From Synergistaceae bacterium (GTDB lineage Bacteria > Synergistota > Synergistia > Synergistales > Synergistaceae): 16,537 nt of DNA. The first letter of the stretch is position 1. Every line of letters starts with the position of its first letter. The stretch lies in the NCBI GenBank assembly GCA_031264605.1, contig JAISDQ010000059.1, positions 1 to 16,537 of the forward strand, in the 5' to 3' direction. Under the pieces are notes generated by a model that saw only the letters and a list, made by a program, of their open reading frames with translations, had not been told where the DNA came from and made no database searches. The position numbers and the translations under genes were made by a program. Of the stretch, positions 8,603 to 15,540 are shown in pieces.

Positions 8603-8683
8603 TTGCGTCCACTCTCCCCGAGGGATTGTATTATTCCGGTTTGGGCAATATTTTGCGCGATTCGGGCCGGAACCGATACGCGT

Positions 8684-8689
8684 ATTATA
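8684..8689 (-). promoter_or_regulatory. Candidate gpt -10 box with overlapping palindrome
   Basis: On the minus strand, bases 8689-8684 read TATAAT, a perfect sigma-70 -10 hexamer about 82 bases upstream of the gpt start. No convincing -35 box sits 16-18 bases further up. A perfect 10-base palindrome, ATACGCGTAT, occupies 8676-8685 and overlaps the box, so a repressor could bind there. Both points are inference from short matches. Confidence 0.33.
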
Positions 8690-8705
8690 AACCACGCTTA
8701 GATTG

Positions 8706-8733
8706 TTGCACTATTTTTGTTTGAGTATAAAAT
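8706..8733 (+). promoter_or_regulatory. Candidate promoter of the BMP binding-protein gene
   Basis: TTGCAC at 8706-8711 and TAAAAT at 8728-8733 are spaced by 16 bases. The -10 match is good and the -35 match is modest. The site would place transcription start about 45 bases before the GTG start codon. It lies about 20 bases from the gpt -10 candidate on the other strand, so the two promoters would be divergent and close enough to share a regulator. Confidence 0.4.
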
Positions 8734-8785
8734 ATGTGAATCATTCCGCTAAACGCGCGGAAAAAATCCCAAAGGAGTGGTTTTC

Positions 8786-9877
8786 GTGTCCCGAAAGTAT
8801 ATCCTGTCGGCGTTTTTATCGTTGTTGCTCGGTTTCGCGGCATCCTCGGCGTTCGCTGATTTTCCGCCGATCGATTTATCGAGCGCCAATCCCGGTTTCA
8901 TCTACGTCGGTCCCGCATCCGACGGAGGATGGAGCACCACCCATGACGCCGCCCGCAAGCTGATCGAGAGCGAGTTCCCCGGCATCAAAACCGGAATAGT
9001 CGAGTCGGTCCCGGAGGGGCCCGACGCCGAGCGCGTAATCGAGACCTTCATCCGCAACGGTTCCAAGGTCATTTTCGCCACCTCGTTCGGATACATGGAC
9101 CCACTGCAAAACGTCGCCGCGCGTCACCCCGACGTGATATTCATGCACTGCTCGGGATACAAGAGAGCCGATAACGTGGGCACCTACTTCGGGCGCATCT
9201 ATCAGCCCCGTTACCTGTCGGGCCTCGTCGCGGGCAGCATGACCAAGAGCGATGTCATAGGCTACATCGCGGCCTACCCGATCCCGGAGGTCATTCGCGG
9301 GCTCAACGCTTTCACCATCGGAGTCCGCAAGGTCAACCCCAATGCCGAGGTAAAAGTGGTATGGCTCTTCTCGTGGCTCGATCCAGTCAAGGAGAAAGAA
9401 GCGACGCAAGCTCTCCACGACATGAAGGCCGACGTAATCGGAATGCACGCCGACACGGGCGCGGCGCCCCTGGCGGCCGAGGAACTGGGCATCTATGTCG
9501 TGGGCTACAACAGCGACATGAGCAACTTCGCGCCCACGAAGTTCCTGACGTCCCCGATATGGCACTGGAACATATTCTACAGCTACGCGCTGAAGAACAT
9601 CCAGGAGGGGAAATGGAAATCGGAGGATATCTGGTGGGGGCTCAAAGAAGGCATGGTCGACCTCGCCCCGTTCGGCAAAGATGTTCCTGACGGCGTGAAA
9701 GCGCTCGTCGAGAGCGAGAAACAGAGGATACTCTCGGGCGAATGGGACGTCTTTTACGGCCCGCTGAAGGACCAGAACGGAGAGATAAAGGTCGCCGAAG
9801 GCTCCAAGCTGTCCGACGAGGAAATGCTGTCCCTGACGTGGTACGTCGAGGGAATATCCGGCGAAATGCCCAAGTAG
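8786..9877 (+). CDS. BMP-family ABC transporter substrate-binding protein
   Basis: A 363-residue periplasmic binding protein of the BMP (Med/PnrA/TmpC-like) family, whose characterised members mostly bind purine nucleosides and pass them to an ABC importer. I start it at GTG 8786 because AAAGGAG ends 8 bases upstream; the GTG at 8777 overlaps that ribosome site. Residues 1-24 form a signal peptide with cleavage after AFA and no lipobox cysteine, so the protein is free in the periplasm. Family-typical segments follow, including YVGPASDGGW near residue 40, a FATSFGYMD stretch, and HCSGYK with the Gly/Tyr-rich region after it. No ABC ATPase or permease partner is adjacent. gpt lies divergently upstream and a terminator follows. 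The purine substrate is inferred from the family and from gpt; other small ligands remain possible. Confidence 0.93.
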   Translation: MSRKYILSAFLSLLLGFAASSAFADFPPIDLSSANPGFIYVGPASDGGWSTTHDAARKLIESEFPGIKTGIVESVPEGPDAERVIETFIRNGSKVIFATSFGYMDPLQNVAARHPDVIFMHCSGYKRADNVGTYFGRIYQPRYLSGLVAGSMTKSDVIGYIAAYPIPEVIRGLNAFTIGVRKVNPNAEVKVVWLFSWLDPVKEKEATQALHDMKADVIGMHADTGAAPLAAEELGIYVVGYNSDMSNFAPTKFLTSPIWHWNIFYSYALKNIQEGKWKSEDIWWGLKEGMVDLAPFGKDVPDGVKALVESEKQRILSGEWDVFYGPLKDQNGEIKVAEGSKLSDEEMLSLTWYVEGISGEMPK

Positions 9878-9897
9878 AAAGATAAAACAGCGGCGAA

Positions 9898-9930
9898 CGG
9901 CGGGCGCTTGCGCCCGCCGCTTATTATATT
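9898..9930 (+). terminator. Rho-independent terminator after the BMP gene
   Basis: A 9-base-pair GC-rich stem (left arm 9898-9906, right arm 9911-9919) with a CTTG loop begins 20 bases after the stop codon. It is followed by CTTATTATATT, a broken T-run. The stem is strong and the tail is moderate. It separates the BMP gene from the peptide-transport operon. Confidence 0.75.
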
Positions 9931-9983
9931 GTATACAGGGATACACGCACGGGGCAAAAGTTTACGAGATTTTAGTTGATATT

Positions 9984-10011
9984 TTGCCGGAAAAGCTATT
10001 TATGGTACAAT
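9984..10011 (+). promoter_or_regulatory. Candidate promoter of the peptide ABC transporter operon
   Basis: TTGCCG at 9984-9989 and TACAAT at 10006-10011 are 16 bases apart in the AT-rich gap after the terminator. The -10 is a five-of-six match and the -35 four of six. Transcription would start near 10018, about 33 bases before the binding-protein start, leaving a short leader with AAAAAGGAG as the ribosome site. I see no clear operator. Confidence 0.5.
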
Positions 10012-10050
10012 AAAAAAATATTAATTTCAAAATTCCAAAAAGGAGTGTGG

Positions 10051-11676
10051 ATGATGAAGAAAGTATCTGCTGCCGTCCTTATTATGTCTGTATGCGCAAT
10101 CCTGTTGGGCGCGTGCGCGCGTCTCGACGCGGCTGTGGCGCCTGGGTATGAGAACGTTCTGCGTCTTGCCCTGAGCGCCGCGGAGGAACCAAACACCAAC
10201 GACCCTCAAAAGACGACGGAGTATTACCTCATCAACTTCCAGATTTTTGACCGCTTGGTGGAAGTGGTGATTACCGGCGAGAACGAAACCGCGATCGTGC
10301 CCGGGCTTGCCGAGAGCTGGGATATTTCGGACGACGGTCTCGTGTACACGTTCCATCTCCGCAAGGGAGTCAAATTTCACAATGGAGCCGAGTTCAAGGC
10401 CGACGACGTCAAGTATACGTTCGAGCGCATGCTGAATCCGGCGACCGCCGCCAAAAACCAGGACATCATCGACGCGATAAATGGTTCCGCCGCGATGATG
10501 GACGGTACGGCGGCGGAGCTTGCGGGGCTCGAGATAGTCGACGATTACACCGTCAAAATGACGCTCGGCGAGCCGTTCGGCCCCTTCCTCGCTTCCCTTT
10601 CGACGCCGGGCATCGGGATACTCAACAGGGCCGCGACCGAGGCGGCCGGGAGCGAATTCGGCTTCATTCCCGAAAAGACCGTCGGCACCGGCGCCTATAT
10701 ATTCGACAAATGGACGCTTCACGACGAACTGATGGTGCGCCGCAACGACGACTACTGGCGCGAACTTCCCGAACTCGACGGCATTTCCTGGCGCGTCGTG
10801 GCGGACGCCGATACCATGCGGCTGATGTTCGAGTCGGGCGAACTCGACGTTTTCGACACGGATTTCGCCTATAGCCAGATACCCTACTTCGCGGGCAGCG
10901 ACAAGTACAAAAACAACCTCGTAACCGGCTACCGCATGGGCACTCATTACTTTACGTTCAACCAGGACATCGAGCCGTTCGGCGACGTCCGCGTCCGCAA
11001 GGCGCTTCAGATGGCGGTCGACCGGCAGGGAATGCTGGACGCCGTTTACGACGGCAGAGGCGTCGTCGTGGAAGGGATTTTCCCGCCCGGACTCTTGGGT
11101 TACAACCCCAACCTGCCGAAGATACCCTACGATCCCGAGGCGGCCAAAAAACTCCTTGCCGAGGCGGGCTACCCTGACGGTTTCGACATGAAACTATCGA
11201 TGATAGCCGGTAACCCCGACATACTGACCAAAAACGAACTGTTCCAGGCCATGATGGCCGAGATAGGCGTCAACGTGACCATCGACCAGATGGACGAGGC
11301 GGCGTGGTACGCTGTGCGTATCGACGGCCTGCTGCCGGCGTATACGCAGGTATGGTCGGCCGATTACAACGACCCGGACAACTTCATATACACGTTCTTC
11401 GCCCCCGGCAACACCGTCAAGCGTTCGTTCAACTTCAAGAACGAGGAGTTGTCGAACCGCGTCGCCGCCGCCCGCGCGATAGTCGATCCCGCGGCGAGGG
11501 TGAAGGAGTACCAGGCGCTGGAGCAGGCGATCATCCAGGACGAGGCGGCGTGGATTCCGCTTTTCGCCCCCCAGCACGTATTCGTGGTGTCCGACCGCGT
11601 AGGAGGGTTCCGCGTTCATTGGAACGGCTGGAGCGATGGCTGGTACTACTACGAGGGGCTCAGGATCAAGCACTGA
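10051..11676 (+). CDS. dppA: Peptide ABC transporter substrate-binding lipoprotein (SBP family 5, DppA/OppA-like)
   Basis: A 541-residue extracytoplasmic solute-binding protein that would capture di- or oligopeptides for the permease and ATPases encoded downstream. The start at 10051 has AGGAG 5 bases upstream; the next codon is also ATG (10054, 8-base spacing), so either is possible. A signal peptide begins MMKK and ends in LLGAC, a lipobox with the modified cysteine at residue 22, so it is probably a membrane-anchored lipoprotein. The SBP_bac_5 signature, from GLAESW through YTFHLRKGVKFHNG to ADDVKYTFER, is clear in the first quarter. Length and features are normal for the family. A 90-base gap with a hairpin separates it from the first permease gene. 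Family 5 also includes nickel, opine and glycoside binders, so the peptide substrate is the likely but unproven choice. Confidence 0.93.
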   Translation: MMKKVSAAVLIMSVCAILLGACARLDAAVAPGYENVLRLALSAAEEPNTNDPQKTTEYYLINFQIFDRLVEVVITGENETAIVPGLAESWDISDDGLVYTFHLRKGVKFHNGAEFKADDVKYTFERMLNPATAAKNQDIIDAINGSAAMMDGTAAELAGLEIVDDYTVKMTLGEPFGPFLASLSTPGIGILNRAATEAAGSEFGFIPEKTVGTGAYIFDKWTLHDELMVRRNDDYWRELPELDGISWRVVADADTMRLMFESGELDVFDTDFAYSQIPYFAGSDKYKNNLVTGYRMGTHYFTFNQDIEPFGDVRVRKALQMAVDRQGMLDAVYDGRGVVVEGIFPPGLLGYNPNLPKIPYDPEAAKKLLAEAGYPDGFDMKLSMIAGNPDILTKNELFQAMMAEIGVNVTIDQMDEAAWYAVRIDGLLPAYTQVWSADYNDPDNFIYTFFAPGNTVKRSFNFKNEELSNRVAAARAIVDPAARVKEYQALEQAIIQDEAAWIPLFAPQHVFVVSDRVGGFRVHWNGWSDGWYYYEGLRIKH

Positions 11677-11719
11677 CCGCTGGTTGGAAATAATCGGAGG
11701 GCGGTTTCGCGGTAAGATA

Positions 11720-11748
11720 AGCGAGGCGGGATATCCGCCTCGCTCGGT
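11720..11748 (+). promoter_or_regulatory. Intra-operon hairpin between binding-protein and permease genes
   Basis: A perfect 10-base-pair stem (11720-11729 with 11735-11744) and a GATAT loop sits 43 bases after the binding-protein stop and just before the permease ribosome site AAAGGGG (11751-11757). It is followed only by CGGTTT, so it is a weak terminator at best. Its likely roles are partial termination or protection of the upstream message from 3' exonucleases, giving more binding protein than membrane components. Confidence 0.6.
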
Positions 11749-11766
11749 TTAAAGGGGTGCAGCGAC

Positions 11767-12696
11767 ATGTTTAAGTTCATCCTCAAGAGGATTTTGATAT
11801 CCGTGCCCGTTCTCATAGGCGTCGCCCTCGTGCTCTTCCTGTTGCTCAACGTCGTTCCGGGCGACCCGGTCACTCTTATGATGGGAGAACACATAAAACC
11901 GGATCTCATAGCCATGTTCCGCGAGAGGATGCATCTCGACGATCCGGTGCTGATCCGTTTCGGACGATATATATTGAACGCCCTGCGCGGGGATTTCGGC
12001 GTCTCGTACAAGGAACAGCGCGAGGTGAGCGACCTCATCGCAATGGCTTTTCCCCATACGGTCAAACTGACCCTGTACGCCGTCCTGGTCTCGTGGATGA
12101 TAGGCATTCCGTCGGGCATCGTCGCCGCCGTGAAGCAGAACACCTTCATCGACCGTGTCTTCATGGGTTTTTCCCTCATGGGAGTCTCCATGCCGGTTTT
12201 TTGGGCCGGATTGCTCGCTCAGTTCGTCTTTGCCTATAAATTGGAATGGCTCCCCACTACCGGATATTACAGCTTCAGGTATTACATAATGCCTTCGGTC
12301 GTTCTCGGATGGAGTTCGGCGGGCACCGTGGCGCGCCTTACGCGCTCCAATCTCCTGGAGTCGCTCAGAAACGATTTTATACGCACGGCGCGTGCCAAGG
12401 GCCTCTCCGAGAGCGCCGTCGTCGTGGGGCACGCGCTCAAAAACGCGCTGATACCGGTGGTGACGGTGATGGCGCTTCAGATAGCGAGCCTCCTCGGCGG
12501 CGCGGTGATGACCGAGAGCGTATTCGGCATTCCGGGTCTCGGCAGAATCGCGATGAAGGCCATATCCGACAGGGATATGCCGATGCTTCAGGGCACGGTG
12601 CTGTTCACGACGGCGATTGTGATCGCGGGCAACTTCGTCGCGGACGTCATGTACGCTTTCCTCGACCCGAGGATCAGTGTGGACGGGGCGGGATAA
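11767..12696 (+). CDS. dppB: Peptide ABC transporter permease (DppB-like)
   Basis: A 309-residue inner-membrane permease of the DppB/OppB type, forming half of the transmembrane channel with DppC. Transmembrane segment 1 is at about residues 9-29 (VPVLIGVALVLFLLLNVVPG), ending in the conserved VVPGDP. The central BPD_transp_1 domain carries an EAA-type coupling loop, TARAKGLSESAVVVGHALKNA, which contacts the ATPases. The C-terminus DPRIS is typical of DppB proteins. The ATG lies 9 bases after AAAGGGG. It overlaps the next gene by one base (TAATG), implying coupled translation. Length is normal for the family, which has about 310-340 residues. The gene name reflects the family and operon order, not demonstrated substrate. 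Confidence 0.94.
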   Translation: MFKFILKRILISVPVLIGVALVLFLLLNVVPGDPVTLMMGEHIKPDLIAMFRERMHLDDPVLIRFGRYILNALRGDFGVSYKEQREVSDLIAMAFPHTVKLTLYAVLVSWMIGIPSGIVAAVKQNTFIDRVFMGFSLMGVSMPVFWAGLLAQFVFAYKLEWLPTTGYYSFRYYIMPSVVLGWSSAGTVARLTRSNLLESLRNDFIRTARAKGLSESAVVVGHALKNALIPVVTVMALQIASLLGGAVMTESVFGIPGLGRIAMKAISDRDMPMLQGTVLFTTAIVIAGNFVADVMYAFLDPRISVDGAG

Positions 12697-13580
12697 TGGC
12701 GGATTTTGAAATCGACGCCGCGCGCGAAGTCACGTATGACGAGAGCGTCTCGAAGTCGCTCCGTGAGATGCTGCGAAAGAACAAAACCTCGGCGGTCTCT
12801 CTCGTCATCGTCGTCCTGATAAGGGCGGCGGCCGCCGCCGCTCCGCTTTATCTCAAATACAACCCGAACAAACATTCCCTGAAAGAACGTTTCGCCGCCC
12901 CGTCGGCGGCGCACTGGCTGGGGTGCGACGATCTGGGACGCGACCAGCTCACGCGCCTCGTTTACGGCGCGCGCATTTCCATACTGATCGGCCTCATTCC
13001 CACTTCGCTCTCGATGATCGTCGGCACGTTCCTCGGGCTGTTGTCGGGCTACGCCGGCGGGAGGACGGATTTCTGGATAATGCGCGCGGCCGACGTAGTG
13101 CTGGCGTTTCCCTCGCTGCTTCTGGCCATGGTGGTCTCGTACACGCTGGGCGGCGGGATAATGAGCATATTCGTAGCGCTTTCCGCAGTGAGCTGGGCGG
13201 GCACGGCAAGGGTGATACGCGCGCAGGCGATGTCCCTCAAGGAAAAGGAGTTCGTCGAGGCGGCGCGCTCCGTCGGCGTCAGCGACCCCGTGATCATGTT
13301 CCGCCACATACTGCCGAACTGCGTGCCCAACCTCATAGTGCTATTCACGCTCAACATACCTGGAGCGATCCTGAACGAATCGAGCCTGAGCTTCCTCGGC
13401 GTGGGGGCCGCGCCGCCGTCGACTAGCTGGGGTCTGATGGTCTACCGCTACAAGACGTATCTCATGAGCTATCCCTGGCTCGCGATAGCGCCGGGCGTGG
13501 CCATTCTCATTTTTGTGCTCGCGTTCAATTTTCTTGGCGACGGCGTCCGCGACGCGCTGGACCCTTACATGAAGGACTAG
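12696..13580 (+). CDS. dppC: Peptide ABC transporter permease (DppC-like)
   Basis: A 294-residue partner permease of the DppC/OppC type. The start at 12696 overlaps the previous stop (TAATG) and gives a normal family length; the frame is open further upstream but that part lies inside dppB. After a cytoplasmic N-terminus of about 30 residues comes transmembrane segment 1, which is odd: it contains R43 and then six consecutive alanines, where relatives carry larger hydrophobic residues. The conserved HWLGCDDLGRD motif follows, then the BPD_transp_1 domain with the EAA loop EAARSVGVSDPVIMFRHILP and the SSLSFLGVG segment typical of DppC. It ends 8 bases before the first ATPase gene. Confidence 0.94.
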   Translation: MADFEIDAAREVTYDESVSKSLREMLRKNKTSAVSLVIVVLIRAAAAAAPLYLKYNPNKHSLKERFAAPSAAHWLGCDDLGRDQLTRLVYGARISILIGLIPTSLSMIVGTFLGLLSGYAGGRTDFWIMRAADVVLAFPSLLLAMVVSYTLGGGIMSIFVALSAVSWAGTARVIRAQAMSLKEKEFVEAARSVGVSDPVIMFRHILPNCVPNLIVLFTLNIPGAILNESSLSFLGVGAAPPSTSWGLMVYRYKTYLMSYPWLAIAPGVAILIFVLAFNFLGDGVRDALDPYMKD

Positions 13581-13588
13581 GCGCGCGG

Positions 13589-14563
13589 ATGCTAGAGATA
13601 GAACGTCTGCGCACGCATTTCTTCACGTCGCGGGGAGTCGCCCCGGCCGTCGACGACGTCACGATAACCATACCGCCCAAAAGCATCGTGGGCGTGGTGG
13701 GGGAGAGCGGCTGCGGCAAGAGCGTCACCGCGCTGTCGGTGCTGCGCCTGGTGTCCTCGCCGGGCAGAATAGTCTCGGGAAGCATACGCCTCGACGGGGA
13801 GGAGCTTCTGACGAAGAGCGGGTCAGCGATGCGCGCCATACGCGGCGACAGGATATCGATGATTTTCCAGGAGCCGATGACCTCGCTGAATCCTGTCTAC
13901 ACCGTGGGCCGGCAGGTAAGCGAGGCGATAACGCTCCACAGGAACGTCTCCCGGGCTGAGGCGCGAGACGGGACTGTCGAGATGTTCAGGGCGGTGGGAA
14001 TTCCCGAGCCCGAAAAACGTTTCAAATCGTATCCCCATCAGCTTTCCGGAGGACTGAGACAGCGCGTGATGATCGCCATGGCGATGGCGTGCCGTCCCGA
14101 GCTGCTGATAGCGGATGAGCCGACCACCGCTCTAGACGTCACGACCGAGGCGCAGATACTTCGCCTCATGAAAGAACTCGAAACCGCGTTTGGGGCGTCG
14201 ATAATGCTCATAACCCATAATCTGGGCGTAGTGGCCGAGATGTGCGACTACGTCTACGTGATGTACGCCGGACGAATCATGGAACAGGCGGGTGTTTTCG
14301 AGCTGTTCGACAACGCGCTTCATCCCTATACGAGCGGGCTTCTCGGCGCCATTCCCCGCCCCGGGGGAGGACGGCGGAGGCTTTTCAACATCGAGGGGAT
14401 GGTCCCGAGCCTGCTCGGCCTTCCCAGAGGATGCCGTTTCTCGCCAAGATGCGAACGGGCCGTATCGCGCTGTCACGAGGAGGAACCGGAACTCCGCGGC
14501 GTGGCCGGGGAGCACTCGGTGAGATGTTTCCTTTACGGCGGTGAAGGCGGGGCGGTCTCATGA
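13589..14563 (+). CDS. dppD: Peptide ABC transporter ATPase (DppD-like)
   Basis: A 324-residue ATPase that powers peptide import with its partner DppF. All nucleotide-binding motifs are intact: Walker A GESGCGKS (38-45), Q-loop FQEPMTSLNP, signature LSGGLRQR starting at residue 152, Walker B LLIADEP (D176, E177) and the H-loop histidine 210. The C-terminal oligopeptide-transporter region contains GCRFSPRC and two further cysteines. Related DppD and DppF proteins have been reported to bind an iron-sulfur cluster with such cysteines, but that is not shown here. The start is 8 bases after dppC, with a weakly placed AAGGA. The last 4 bases overlap dppF (ATGA). Confidence 0.95.
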   Translation: MLEIERLRTHFFTSRGVAPAVDDVTITIPPKSIVGVVGESGCGKSVTALSVLRLVSSPGRIVSGSIRLDGEELLTKSGSAMRAIRGDRISMIFQEPMTSLNPVYTVGRQVSEAITLHRNVSRAEARDGTVEMFRAVGIPEPEKRFKSYPHQLSGGLRQRVMIAMAMACRPELLIADEPTTALDVTTEAQILRLMKELETAFGASIMLITHNLGVVAEMCDYVYVMYAGRIMEQAGVFELFDNALHPYTSGLLGAIPRPGGGRRRLFNIEGMVPSLLGLPRGCRFSPRCERAVSRCHEEEPELRGVAGEHSVRCFLYGGEGGAVS

Positions 14564-15540
14564 CGGCGGCGGAAACTCACCTCGTCTCGGTCGAACACGT
14601 CGTCAAAGAATTCCGTCTGAGCGGCGGTTTTCGCGGAGAGAGCCAGATTGTCCACGCCGTCTCGGACGTCAGTTTTTATATCGACGAGGGCGAGACCCTG
14701 GCGATGGTGGGAGAATCCGGCTGCGGCAAGAGCACCGTTGGGCGGCTAATACTGCGCCTTGCCGAACCCACGGGCGGAACCGTGCGCCTGGAGGGCCGCG
14801 ACCTCGGCGCGCTGGACAAGACGCAAATGCGCGAAGCCCGCAGGGCGATGCAGATAATATTTCAGGACCCATACGCGTCGTTAAATCCGAGGATGAACGT
14901 TTACATGATAATAGCCGAACCGCTTATCGCCCATAAGATTTACAATACGAGAGCGGAGACGGAAAACCGCGTGAGGGAGCTGATGTCTCTCGTGGGCCTC
15001 CGGCCCGAGCAGATCAACAGATACCCGCATCAGTTCTCCGGCGGGCAGAGACAGCGCATAGGAATAGCGCGGGCGCTCGCCCTGAACCCCAAGCTGATCG
15101 TATGCGACGAGCCGGTATCTGCGCTCGACGTCTCGATACAGGCGCAGATTCTGAACCTGCTGTGCGATTTGCAGCGCGGGTTGAGGCTGGCTTATCTTTT
15201 CATATCGCACGACCTGAGCGTGGTACGGTATATATCAGACAGGGTTTGCGTGATGTTTCTCGGCAAAGTCTGCGAGATAGCGAAAACGGAGGAAATTTTC
15301 GAAAAACCCATGCACCCTTACACCAGGTTTTTGCTCGAAGCGTTGCCAAAGCCAAACCCTCACGCGAGAAAAGAGAAAAAAGCGCTGCTTGCCGGAGAGA
15401 TGCCGAGTCCCGTTAACCCGCCGCCCGGCTGCCGATTCCATACCAGATGCCCGAAAGCGGGCGAAATTTGCCGCATTGATGAACCAAAGCCCATGGAAAA
15501 CGGCGGGCGAACAGTGGCCTGTCATTTCCCGGGCGCGTGA
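14560..15540 (+). CDS. dppF: Peptide ABC transporter ATPase (DppF-like)
   Basis: A 326-residue second ATPase of the transporter. Walker A GESGCGKS (51-58), Q-loop FQDPYASLNP, signature FSGGQRQR starting at 159, Walker B LIVCDEP (D183, E184) and H-loop H217 are intact, so both ATP sites of the DppD-DppF pair could be active. The C-terminal region PPGCRFHTRCP with two more cysteines has the same four-cysteine pattern as DppD. It overlaps dppD by 4 bases and the exporter gene by 1 base, so the set is likely translated in a coupled way. Length is normal for the family. Confidence 0.95.
   Translation: MTAAETHLVSVEHVVKEFRLSGGFRGESQIVHAVSDVSFYIDEGETLAMVGESGCGKSTVGRLILRLAEPTGGTVRLEGRDLGALDKTQMREARRAMQIIFQDPYASLNPRMNVYMIIAEPLIAHKIYNTRAETENRVRELMSLVGLRPEQINRYPHQFSGGQRQRIGIARALALNPKLIVCDEPVSALDVSIQAQILNLLCDLQRGLRLAYLFISHDLSVVRYISDRVCVMFLGKVCEIAKTEEIFEKPMHPYTRFLLEALPKPNPHARKEKKALLAGEMPSPVNPPPGCRFHTRCPKAGEICRIDEPKPMENGGRTVACHFPGA

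Noticed and set aside
8603..8695. Longer gpt start 31 codons upstream
   Set aside because: The extension does not resemble Gpt N-termini and would cover the candidate -10 box; the start at 8602 has a usable ribosome site.
7652..8701. Plus-strand frame of about 349 codons running from inside the chemoreceptor gene across the gpt locus
   Set aside because: It overlaps the signalling domain in another frame and is antisense to gpt. The product is arginine-rich and low in recognisable content.
8876..9946. Long open frame on the minus strand opposite the BMP gene, and similar ones opposite dppA and dppC
   Set aside because: The plus-strand proteins are clear family members, and the antisense frames have no family features or ribosome sites. 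They follow from GC-rich codon bias.
12246..12695. Extended upstream start for the DppC-like permease
   Set aside because: The extra residues lie wholly inside dppB in another frame and are not permease-like. The TAATG overlap start gives the normal family length.
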